Shown here: one piece after another, positions 1-6,761 of the stretch
Numbering within the stretch: the stretch's first letter is position 1
Layout: every line of letters starts with the position of its first letter
Source of the DNA: Bacteroidota bacterium
Lineage (GTDB): Bacteria > CLD3 > SB21
Direction of reading: 5' to 3'
Length of the DNA stretch: 9,882 nt
Assembly (NCBI GenBank): GCA_020438245.1
Contig: JAGQUY010000047.1
Coordinates: 1-9,882 of the forward strand
Made by a program: the position numbers and the translations under genes
The notes under the pieces: model-generated
What the model was told of the DNA's origin: nothing
Seen by the model: only the letters and a program-made list of their open reading frames with translations
Database searches by the model: none

Positions 1-1
1 C

Positions 2-559
2 ATCAATGCGTGGCTGCCGGGTTCTGCCGAATATCAATGCGGCGAATGTTACGAACTGGCCGGCGACCGTCCGACGGCGGAAAACCACTATCGAGCCGCC
101 CGGGAAAATCCATTGTCCACCAAGTCTATCGTTCAAGCGGCAACCAACCGGAAAGCCTTCAAGCTTTCTGTTTTTGAAACGGAAGTGATGAGGGCGAGAC
201 ACTTGGTACTATTCGGCCGAACGGACGAGGGGTACCAACTGCTTGAAAGGCTTCAGCCCAAAGCCACGGGAGACTATGAACGATTTCTGGCTCAAATCAA
301 TTATTATATGGGACGGGTGCTGTTCAAACGGGAAGCGTTCGATTCCGCACTGGAAGCCTTCAAGAAAGCGCTCGAGGAAATCTCATCTGACGAAGACTGG
401 CGCCGTCCTTCCGCAACCTTCTATTCAGGCCTCTGTTACCTGAAATTGGGTGAAAAAGAACCGGCACGCCGAGCTTTCAAGGAAGTCCTGAAATCAGACG
501 GCTACACGGACAGTGCTCGTCTCCATTTCAGGTCGAAATCCTATTTGTCCGGGCTTTAA
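2..559 (+). CDS. TPR-repeat protein, C-terminal part (5' end outside window)
   Basis: The frame is open from base 2 to the TAA at 557-559, so the visible 185 residues are the C-terminal part of a longer protein; a TTG at 113 is an internal codon, not the start. The sequence is helical with tetratricopeptide-like pairs: an early one around C-Y-E-L-A-G-D with A-x-x-H-Y-R-A-A, then Y-Y-M-G-R-V-L-F followed by A-L-E-A-F-K-K-A-L, then F-Y-S-G-L-C-Y-L-K-L-G followed by A-R-R-A-F-K-E-V-L. TPR arrays are protein-protein interaction scaffolds; the partner cannot be inferred. No signal peptide or membrane segment is visible in this part. It converges on the minus-strand operon with one base between the stops. 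Confident in the TPR fold, no specific function. Confidence 0.8.
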   Translation: MNAWLPGSAEYQCGECYELAGDRPTAENHYRAARENPLSTKSIVQAATNRKAFKLSVFETEVMRARHLVLFGRTDEGYQLLERLQPKATGDYERFLAQINYYMGRVLFKREAFDSALEAFKKALEEISSDEDWRRPSATFYSGLCYLKLGEKEPARRAFKEVLKSDGYTDSARLHFRSKSYLSGL

Positions 560-560
560 G

Positions 561-1712
561 CTATCGTTCAAAAAACTTTCCTGCCACCGTAAGCCAGTCT
601 TTGTCCTCCAAGCTTTCCAACTCGCCCACGTGCAAAGCCGATCCATTTCCGTTCTCGTGATCCCGGCCCAAGTCCTTCACGGTATCCTTGAATCGTTCGA
701 TCTCGTATTGAAAGAAATCAACCGCGGCCTGACCGATTTTCAGCGTTGACAGATCGGTTTCAAGATGATCCGGTTCAATCATGCAAACCCAGTTCTGGTC
801 GTATGGTGTTGCATTCAGCCTTGCAGGATCTCTGGTCAACGCCGCGTTTACCCTGGAAACTGTACCGTGAATCGGAGACGCAAAGTTCAACGTGTGATTT
901 GCCTGTTTAAGAGAAAATAGCGGCTGACCGGTCTTGACCTGCATACCCAAATTCGGAAACTCCAGCGAATCAATGCGGCCGATCAGTTTCTTGGCAAAAT
1001 CATCGATTCCGACATAAACATGCCCCTCGGGCGTCAAACTGATCCAGCAATGATTTTTTGAGATAAAGACTCCGCCCGGAATGGCAAACTCGGCACTTTT
1101 AATTTGTTCTGCACCCTGAAAAGGCGTTACAAAGACTTTTGGCTTCAACTGCTTGGCAATCCGATCCTGCCGTTTGACCAGGGACTTCTTCATCATCGTA
1201 AGCAGTTCCTCTTCCGTAAAAGGCTTTTGGATGTAGTCCATCGCCCCATGTTTCATGCAATCAACCGCCGACTCCACCGTGGCGTACCCGGTGATCACCA
1301 CAACATCAATGTCGGGTCGAAGGTGCTTGACACTTTTGACCACGTCATGTCCGTCCATTTCAGGCATTTTGAGATCGGTGAATACGAAATCGTAGTGATG
1401 GCTTTGCACCAGTCCGAGTGCCTCCTGTCCGGTAGTTACGGTATCCACACAATACCCGTCCAAGACGAGTATTTTTCTGAAACTGTCGAGGATGACTTCT
1501 TCGTCATCCACGCAAAGCAGTCTGGCCTTTGGATGCGTTACCTCCACCCGTTTCAGGCTCTTGGCTTCGCGGCTGAAATCCAGACGCAGACTTTCGGTAA
1601 GAGCTTTCTCTCGCTCCTCCCGGTGTTTTTTCTCTTCATATTTCTTCACGCCAAAACGGATGGCGATATCAAAAACGATGAAGAGGACAAGCGCTAATAC
1701 AAACAGTGCCAT
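561..1712 (-). CDS. Membrane-anchored response regulator with degenerate GcvH-like domain
   Basis: This 383-residue protein has three parts. Residues 2-20 are a hydrophobic helix followed by a Lys/Glu-rich stretch (22-50, possible coiled coil), which should anchor the protein with its body in the cytoplasm. Residues about 62-180 are a receiver domain with acidic pair D69/D70, phospho-acceptor D113 (in T-D-L-K-M-P), T141 and K163. Residues about 212-314 resemble glycine-cleavage H protein (H-C-W-I-S-L; V-G-I-D-D-F-A; G-x-I; A-S-P-I-H-G-T-V; V-N). The lipoyl-lysine position, eight residues before the conserved Pro280, is N272, so lipoylation there is not possible. A helical tail (about 315-383) follows. 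There is no DNA-binding or enzymatic output domain. It is last in the operon, 30 bases after the previous regulator, with its own ribosome binding site. The partner is presumably the kinase two genes upstream. Confidence 0.88.
   Translation of the reverse strand: MALFVLALVLFIVFDIAIRFGVKKYEEKKHREEREKALTESLRLDFSREAKSLKRVEVTHPKARLLCVDDEEVILDSFRKILVLDGYCVDTVTTGQEALGLVQSHHYDFVFTDLKMPEMDGHDVVKSVKHLRPDIDVVVITGYATVESAVDCMKHGAMDYIQKPFTEEELLTMMKKSLVKRQDRIAKQLKPKVFVTPFQGAEQIKSAEFAIPGGVFISKNHCWISLTPEGHVYVGIDDFAKKLIGRIDSLEFPNLGMQVKTGQPLFSLKQANHTLNFASPIHGTVSRVNAALTRDPARLNATPYDQNWVCMIEPDHLETDLSTLKIGQAAVDFFQYEIERFKDTVKDLGRDHENGNGSALHVGELESLEDKDWLTVAGKFFER
771..1079 (-). other. GcvH-like domain without lipoyl lysine (second regulator)
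   Basis: This stretch encodes residues about 212-314 of the membrane-anchored regulator. By eye alignment to H protein, the conserved A-P-x-x-G-x-V turn is present as A-S-P-I-H-G-T-V, and the following V-N and L-N landmarks are kept. The codon at 897-899 (AAT, Asn272) falls where the family has the lipoylated lysine. A lysine is present three residues earlier (K269) but out of register. The fold assignment is based on motif order only. Confidence 0.7.
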
Positions 1713-1719
1713 GGCTCGC

Positions 1720-1726
1720 TCCTTTC
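1720..1726 (-). promoter_or_regulatory. Strong Shine-Dalgarno of the second regulator
   Basis: Read on the minus strand this is AAAGGAG, seven bases before the ATG at 1712. It is one of the best ribosome binding sites in the operon. It belongs to the only gene that does not overlap its predecessor, which supports the chosen start and independent translation initiation. Confidence 0.75.
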
Positions 1727-1742
1727 TTGTTCAAAAAATTCT

Positions 1743-2534
1743 CTATAATCGATCCGACGAACAAGCCGTCAGATAACACATCTCATATTCCAACTCCGAG
1801 GGAATGACCCGGTAAAACCAGCTTTCGAAATAAGGGTCTTTCAGCAGAATACTGAAATCGGTATCGAAAACGGGGTTCACTTCAACAATTTGTCCGCTTA
1901 TAGGACTGAGCACACCATGCCGCAGATCGTCTCCGGTCTTGAGGTGAGCACAAGCACTCCCCTGAATGACCTCAAGCCCTGCTTCCGACAGTTCCACCCC
2001 TTCGATCGGCTCGACCGTTCTAATCATAAGATCCGTAACGCCAATTTTCGCAATTCCATCGCTTTCCTGGTTGAGCCAGCTTGCGTATCCGAGTCGGCGA
2101 TATCGGGAAGGACAGGGAATAAATGCGGGCAATCCTCCGGTAGCCCCGGCTGTGCGTATTAATGCTCCGTATCGAACAGCCCGCCGGATCGCCGACAACA
2201 TTTCGTCGGCAGTAAACGGCTTTGAAACAAAGTCGATGGCTCCGAAATACAGAGACTTCACAGCATTTTCCATTGTCGAATATCCCGTTGTCATGACAAC
2301 CGGTGTTTGAATCCATCGCTGACCCAGCTCGCGCAAGAAATCGAACCCGTCCATTTGCGGCATCAAGATATCGCACACGATCGCCGAGTACCTGTGTTCT
2401 TCCAGCAAAGACAGGGCATGGGACGCATCCATGGATGCCGTCACGTCGAAACCTTCTGCTCTGGTAATGGTTTGCACGGCGTCCAACACCACCTTCTCGT
2501 CGTCTACCACCAGTATGTGCGATTGCTCCGACAT
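1743..2534 (-). CDS. Soluble response regulator with degenerate GcvH-like domain
   Basis: A 263-residue protein. Residues about 5-122 form a receiver domain with D11/D12, phospho-acceptor D55 (in C-D-I-L-M-P), T83 and K105. A linker (about 123-147) leads to a GcvH-like region (about 148-245), recognisable from G-I-A-K-I-G-V-T-D, the L-S-P-I-S-G-Q-I-V-E-V-N turn and a final W-F-Y-R-V-I-P strand. The lipoyl-lysine position (eight before Pro211) is D203, so this is a pseudo-carrier domain. No membrane segment and no DNA-binding domain are present. The start ATG shares its A with the TGA stop of the kinase, and the upstream Shine-Dalgarno is weak (GGGA), so translation is probably coupled to the kinase. 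It is paralogous in architecture to the next gene but clearly diverged, and lacks that protein's membrane helix and long tail. Confidence 0.88.
   Translation of the reverse strand: MSEQSHILVVDDEKVVLDAVQTITRAEGFDVTASMDASHALSLLEEHRYSAIVCDILMPQMDGFDFLRELGQRWIQTPVVMTTGYSTMENAVKSLYFGAIDFVSKPFTADEMLSAIRRAVRYGALIRTAGATGGLPAFIPCPSRYRRLGYASWLNQESDGIAKIGVTDLMIRTVEPIEGVELSEAGLEVIQGSACAHLKTGDDLRHGVLSPISGQIVEVNPVFDTDFSILLKDPYFESWFYRVIPSELEYEMCYLTACSSDRL
1800..2093 (-). other. GcvH-like domain without lipoyl lysine (first regulator)
   Basis: This encodes residues about 148-245 of the soluble regulator. The H-protein-like order of strands and the S-P-I-S-G turn are visible. The codon at 1926-1928 (GAT, Asp203) sits at the usual lipoyl-lysine position. 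Similarity to H protein is weaker than in the neighbouring regulator, so the assignment leans partly on the shared architecture. Confidence 0.6.
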
Positions 2535-4411
2535 CAGTTTTTCCCAACCGGTAACTGAATACTGAACGTTGTTCCCTTGCCAGGATTGGTCTCCACGCTT
2601 ATCTTGCCGCTATGATTGTCGACAATACCCCAAATGACGGCAAGTCCAAGCCCCGTGCCTTTCTGTCCTTTCGTCGTAAAAAACGGTTCAAAAATGTGAT
2701 CTACCTGATCTTTTGGAATTCCGGATCCGGTGTCAGAGACACGGATTTCTGCGTACTCTCGAACCCCTTCCTCCTCCGCGGCATCCCACTTCTGCCAATG
2801 ACAGCCGGGTTTGGCACAGACCTGAAACAATCCCCTGCCGGGAATGGTTACCGAAAACACATTCGACCCGCATTCAGGACACCGGGCCGCGCGATCGATT
2901 AACGACGTTCCGCACTGCGGACAGGCTACGTCATCGGGCTTCTCCAATGGATCATGGAGTGTTGACCGACATTCGTGACTGCCATATAACGCATCCAGAT
3001 ACAAAAACCCGGATTCGCCACGGCCCCGAATCTTCAGCTTAATGGAAGACCGGCCGCCGAACCGCACTTCATTGTCCAACAGGCTATGTCGCTTCGGGCA
3101 TTCCGCTTTCTTCACAACCATCATACCTTGGGGCGAGAGCGACTTTAAGTCGGTGGAAATCGTGATCGTGCCGGATTTGGCCGCCATCGCATCGCAGGCG
3201 TTCACGATCAGATTGATCATAACCTGCTGCATTTGATTGGAATCAACGTGGACGGGTGGCAGCGCTCCGTTGAAGTTCTTGACAACCTGAACGTGGTTTA
3301 CATTGAGTTGATTTTCAACGACTGCGAGAGAGCGATTGATGATATCGTGAATGTCCGCAGGATTTCGTTTGGGTACCGATTGCCTGGCAAAATCCAACAG
3401 ACTCTTTACTATCTCCCTGCTTCGCAGGGTCTCCCGTACGATGACCTTCAGATCGTTTTGCATCTCCGGCTGATGGGAGCAGCGTTTGAGGAGATAGCTG
3501 CTGTAGGTGAGTACTCCTGTCAACGGGTTGTTGATTTCGTGAGCGACTCCGGCCGCCAAACGCCCCAACGACGCCATTTTGTCCGACTGGAATAACTGCA
3601 TCCGTGCTTCTGCCAGCTTCGACGTCATATTGTTAAAAGAGCGTGCCAATTGACCCAGTTCGTCCCTCTGTTCAATGGGAATGGTGAAGCTCAGATTACC
3701 CGAGGCAACCTCCTGGGTGGCATTCAGCAAATTGGAAACCGGACGGTCAACCCACCTCCTGACGAACCAACCGATGACGACGCTGATCAACACGATCGCG
3801 ACGACGGCAAAAATCGTGATGTTCAATTCCATTTTCTGAATCTCGAAGTCCACCTCCTGCAAAGACATCGTGACATCCAGAACGCCAAGTACGGTTTGTG
3901 CCTGAACATGCTCGTGGCACGATGCTTCATAGCACGTTCGCTCATTGTAGATAGGATTGATAATGCCAAGAATCCGGCTGTCTCCCTTGTCGGGTTTGAA
4001 AATCCGAGTCCGTTCTTCAATGGATAGTCTTTCAAGAGGCTGATTCGCGGCGTGGCACGCATAACATGCCTCTGCCGCTTTGTCCACCATTTGCCCGACG
4101 TCGCCTTCTTTTGAAGAATACATCACCTCGCCGCTTTTGTTGAGGACCCGGATTCTACTGATGGAAGGCTGGCTGGCCATATTGTTGATCAGTTCATGGA
4201 TGCGATCGGGTTGATTGAGCAGCATATCATAACGGGTTCCGTACTTAACCGTTTCGCTCAATTGATTGGCGTGGCGTTCAACCTCTGCTTCCAAAGATTT
4301 TCTTAGAAACTGCACGGTGAGGTACGACAGGGCTCCAATGCTCACCACGGTGGTCACCCCGACCATGAGAATCAAACGAATACCGAGTTTGTTGCGCAGT
4401 TTCACGGCCAT
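2534..4411 (-). CDS. Haem-binding sensor histidine kinase with zinc-ribbon insertion in the ATPase domain
   Basis: A 625-residue membrane kinase. Segments at about 11-33 and 197-216 flank a periplasmic sensor domain with two predicted c-type haem attachment motifs: C116-Y-A-C119-H120 and the expanded C160-x4-C165-H166. A HAMP linker (about 213-265) and a HisKA domain follow, with phospho-acceptor H291 in H-E-I-N-N-P. The ATPase domain has its N box at 396-409 (N400, N404), G1 at D560-T-G-S-G and G2 at G584-T-G-L-G-L. Between the N box and G1 lies about 120 extra residues with paired cysteines. This is an orthodox kinase with no attached receiver; the two regulators immediately downstream are its likely partners. 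It starts 10 bases inside the cytochrome gene and shares one base with the regulator start, indicating translational coupling. Periplasmic haem suggests sensing of redox state or a small ligand; the actual signal is not shown. Confidence 0.93.
   Translation of the reverse strand: MAVKLRNKLGIRLILMVGVTTVVSIGALSYLTVQFLRKSLEAEVERHANQLSETVKYGTRYDMLLNQPDRIHELINNMASQPSISRIRVLNKSGEVMYSSKEGDVGQMVDKAAEACYACHAANQPLERLSIEERTRIFKPDKGDSRILGIINPIYNERTCYEASCHEHVQAQTVLGVLDVTMSLQEVDFEIQKMELNITIFAVVAIVLISVVIGWFVRRWVDRPVSNLLNATQEVASGNLSFTIPIEQRDELGQLARSFNNMTSKLAEARMQLFQSDKMASLGRLAAGVAHEINNPLTGVLTYSSYLLKRCSHQPEMQNDLKVIVRETLRSREIVKSLLDFARQSVPKRNPADIHDIINRSLAVVENQLNVNHVQVVKNFNGALPPVHVDSNQMQQVMINLIVNACDAMAAKSGTITISTDLKSLSPQGMMVVKKAECPKRHSLLDNEVRFGGRSSIKLKIRGRGESGFLYLDALYGSHECRSTLHDPLEKPDDVACPQCGTSLIDRAARCPECGSNVFSVTIPGRGLFQVCAKPGCHWQKWDAAEEEGVREYAEIRVSDTGSGIPKDQVDHIFEPFFTTKGQKGTGLGLAVIWGIVDNHSGKISVETNPGKGTTFSIQLPVGKN
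2756..3136 (-). other. Cysteine-rich, zinc-ribbon-like insertion within HATPase_c
   Basis: This encodes kinase residues about 426-552. It interrupts the ATP-binding domain between the N box and the D-T-G-S-G motif, where only a short strand-loop is usual. It contains C-P-Q-C (497-500) and C-P-E-C-G (511-515), the spacing of a zinc ribbon. Further possible ligands are C438/H442, C481, C532 and C537/H538. The reading frame is continuous and the ATPase motifs on both sides are intact, so it is an in-frame domain and not an assembly join. Metal binding is inferred. Confidence 0.75.
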
Positions 4412-5523
4412 GGTATACCTGGCCTATCGCTGGGCCAGCTCTTGTCATCATGACAGGTTGAACAATCCGGGACCTTGTCGAATCGGTTACCGCTGTGACA
4501 ATCTTCACAGGCAAATCCAAGATGATTGTCATCAAGGCGAACGCCGGTTACTTCATGACGAAACGATCCCTTTTTTTCCAACGAATGACACGTACCGCAA
4601 TCCGATTGGACGCGTACGAAACGGTTGCCGGACCCATGGCAACTTCGACAGCTCAGATTGCTGTGATATTTCTTAATGACCCATCCCGTTTGAACGGCAT
4701 GATTAAAGGGCTTCGTTTCAACATCGGAATGACAATTCGAACACTTGTCGTTTTCGTGACACGAAAAACAGGCTTTATGCTTTTCTTCTGTTGTCCGTCC
4801 GTCCATCGATGAAACCGGAGTTTCTGTCAGGACAGTTTTCTTGACATCGTGACATCGAACACAGCCTTGGCCTTCGTGACACATGGTACACGACATTCCG
4901 AAGAGCTTGGAATGTTGGTCATGGTAAAACGTCACCTGGGATCCCTTGTCCGAGCGCGTTTTAAATACAACTTTAGTCGGTTCGGATATTCTCTTGTGTT
5001 CTTTGGCCTTGAGCTCCCCAAGCCCCTTCGCCGCCATTTTCATATCTCCGGACAAGGCGTGGCACGATTGGCATTCAACGGTATGCTGCCATTCGCGGTG
5101 ACAGGACATACATTGACGGTGATAGGCTGCCACCAATCCCGGCATCCCGAGTTCCATCGATCCGGAACCCGGCTCATGGCAACTGCCGCAGGCTAATACG
5201 GGTCCCGTTGTGTTGTAATGATGACAACTTTCACAACCTCCTCCCATGTCGGCCATTTCCGCATGCAGCCGGTGAGAAAATACCACCGGTCCGTAGCGTT
5301 CCCGGAACCGGTCGATGACAATCATGTTCGGACCTGAAGATACGCCATGTCGAATGGTAATGAGATCTTCACGGGGGCAATCGACCAGACAAGGATTTGT
5401 CACCGTTGGGTATTCGCAGGAGTGACACGATTTGCAGTTTAGACCAGAGGATGGAGACCTTTCTGAATGTTGAGCACAGAGGGTTAGCGGAAAGAACAGA
5501 AGGATGACCAAACTTATTTTCAT
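4402..5523 (-). CDS. Periplasmic 13-heme cytochrome c
   Basis: This 373-residue protein starts with a Sec signal peptide (residues 1 to about 18, hydrophobic core V-I-L-L-F-F-P-L). It contains thirteen C-x-x-C-H motifs, with first cysteines at 30, 97, 112, 138, 151, 212, 221, 252, 261, 292, 309, 339 and 354. Extra histidines such as H84, H87, H201, H204, H287 and H334 could supply distal ligands. Three non-haem cysteines (C36, C45, C49) cluster just after the first motif. It is the likely periplasmic electron acceptor or donor of the Fe-S/NrfD pair encoded upstream. Its ATG overlaps the NrfD stop by four bases and has a good Shine-Dalgarno (GAGGAG, 5531-5536). The haem count is far above tetrahaem c3 and somewhat below the 16 of HmcA, so no established name is given. 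A lipoprotein is unlikely because the residue before C16 is Leu. Confidence 0.93.
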   Translation of the reverse strand: MKISLVILLFFPLTLCAQHSERSPSSGLNCKSCHSCEYPTVTNPCLVDCPREDLITIRHGVSSGPNMIVIDRFRERYGPVVFSHRLHAEMADMGGGCESCHHYNTTGPVLACGSCHEPGSGSMELGMPGLVAAYHRQCMSCHREWQHTVECQSCHALSGDMKMAAKGLGELKAKEHKRISEPTKVVFKTRSDKGSQVTFYHDQHSKLFGMSCTMCHEGQGCVRCHDVKKTVLTETPVSSMDGRTTEEKHKACFSCHENDKCSNCHSDVETKPFNHAVQTGWVIKKYHSNLSCRSCHGSGNRFVRVQSDCGTCHSLEKKGSFRHEVTGVRLDDNHLGFACEDCHSGNRFDKVPDCSTCHDDKSWPSDRPGIPWP

Positions 5524-6761
5524 GACGGAGCTCCTCGTATGGCGTATTTGGCGGGCGAAATCCTTGAACCGTCCGGAAGACTGATGACCGGAAAGTTGAT
5601 GACTACAAATCGGTACAGGAGGATCAGGATCGCGATGAGACCCACCGTAATGGAAATTTCTCCGATTGAGGGACTGTATCTTGCCTGCGCATACGGCGGT
5701 GTATAGGCGACGATAAAGTTATTGATCCGATTGAGTGCCACACCGACAACAACCAAAAAGGCCGCAGTGAACAGCCAACCCCGATGCCGGGTCGCCTTTC
5801 TTGAAAGCAAAATGCGCAGAGGAACAACAACACCCAGCACGACTTCCAACATCCACATTACACTCTCGATTGTGAATTCATTGAGATACACAAACGTTTC
5901 CCGGATAAACATATCGCCCAATTTGAAAGCCAGATAAATCCCCAGTAAGGGAGCTACCAGGCGGCCAAGCCGGCCAAGAACTTCCATTTCCGGTTTCAAT
6001 CCGAACGAACGGGATGCAGCCAGCGACTCAACGATCACCATGGGGAAACCGACCGAAACGGCCGACAAAAGGAACAGCAGCGGCAAGATGGGGGTTTGCC
6101 ACAGGGGATGCATCTTGGGTCCTGCGATAACCATCAGTGTTCCGAGCGACGACTGATGCAGAGTGGATAATACTACTCCGGCTATAATGAAGACAAACAT
6201 GGTCTTATGAAGTCCCCTATCCAGAAAACGCAGTAGTGAATCAACAGGGCGATTGAGCACCTTGAACAAGCCCGGTAAATGAACGCGTCCAACAAACCGC
6301 TCGGTAACGATGGGCAGAAACTCGATATACAAAACGGTCATGTAGATCATTACGCACATACCCACTTCGAATAACGCGGAGGTTCCATTCCACATGAAGA
6401 GGGGGTGCCATACAAAGTAGTATCGCCCCAAATCGATGCAGACACCGATCGCAACAAAGGTGTATCCCAACATCGCCGTCAGAAGGGCCGGTCGAATAAT
6501 GTCATGGTAATGTTCCCGGTGCATGATATGACCCAGCGCGGCCGTTGTAAATCCGCCGGCGGCAAGCGCGACTCCCGCTGCAACATCCACTGCAATCCAC
6601 AAACCCCACGGATATTGCTGATTGAGGTTGGTTACACTTCCGATCCCGCCGTAAAAACGAAAGCCCAGAAAAATCAGTCCGTTGACGGCCAACGCCACCA
6701 GTACCCAAACCCCGGGAGTAAAGTACTTTCGGTTGAGAGGTTGTGCTTTATGGTTTTCCAT
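5520..6761 (-). CDS. NrfD/HybB-family membrane quinone-interacting subunit
   Basis: A polytopic membrane protein with about ten hydrophobic helices (near residues 17-35, 53-77, 93-111, 128-149, 186-203, 223-246, 265-282, 300-319, 329-345 and 367-387, counted from the ATG at 6761). The stretches L-S-T-L-H-Q-S-S-L-G and H-P-L-W-Q-T-P are characteristic of HybB/HmcC-type members of the NrfD family, which exchange electrons with the menaquinone pool and an attached Fe-S protein. The frame extends to a GTG at 6770, but I prefer the ATG at 6761 because a purine-rich GAAGAAAG lies at a suitable distance and the N-terminus N-x-K-x-x-P-L-N-R-K-Y-F-T-P-G-V-W then looks typical. That start overlaps the Fe-S gene by 14 bases. 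It is the membrane subunit of the proposed quinol-cytochrome oxidoreductase. HybB names the similarity; no hydrogenase subunits are in the window. Confidence 0.93.
   Translation of the reverse strand: MENHKAQPLNRKYFTPGVWVLVALAVNGLIFLGFRFYGGIGSVTNLNQQYPWGLWIAVDVAAGVALAAGGFTTAALGHIMHREHYHDIIRPALLTAMLGYTFVAIGVCIDLGRYYFVWHPLFMWNGTSALFEVGMCVMIYMTVLYIEFLPIVTERFVGRVHLPGLFKVLNRPVDSLLRFLDRGLHKTMFVFIIAGVVLSTLHQSSLGTLMVIAGPKMHPLWQTPILPLLFLLSAVSVGFPMVIVESLAASRSFGLKPEMEVLGRLGRLVAPLLGIYLAFKLGDMFIRETFVYLNEFTIESVMWMLEVVLGVVVPLRILLSRKATRHRGWLFTAAFLVVVGVALNRINNFIVAYTPPYAQARYSPSIGEISITVGLIAILILLYRFVVINFPVISLPDGSRISPAKYAIRGAPS
5531..5536 (-). promoter_or_regulatory. Shine-Dalgarno of the cytochrome gene
   Basis: Read on the minus strand this is GAGGAG, seven bases before the ATG at 5523, inside the end of the NrfD-like gene. 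It fixes the cytochrome start and suggests efficient translation despite the ATGA overlap. Confidence 0.65.

Noticed and set aside
113..559. TTG at 113 as the start of the TPR gene
   Set aside because: The same frame is open to base 2 and encodes a further TPR-like helix pair upstream, with no ribosome binding site near 113.
771..1079. A true glycine-cleavage H protein fused to a receiver
   Set aside because: The lipoyl-lysine position is Asn, and no other glycine-cleavage gene is in the window.
1104..1697. Open frame of 197 codons on the plus strand opposite the receiver domain of the second regulator
   Set aside because: It lies wholly within a well-supported regulator gene, and its translation shows no domain-like pattern.
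5466..5480. Lipoprotein signal (lipobox) in the cytochrome
   Set aside because: The sequence before C16 is Leu-Thr-Leu. A Leu at -1 does not fit the lipobox, and an ordinary Sec cleavage near residue 17 is more likely.
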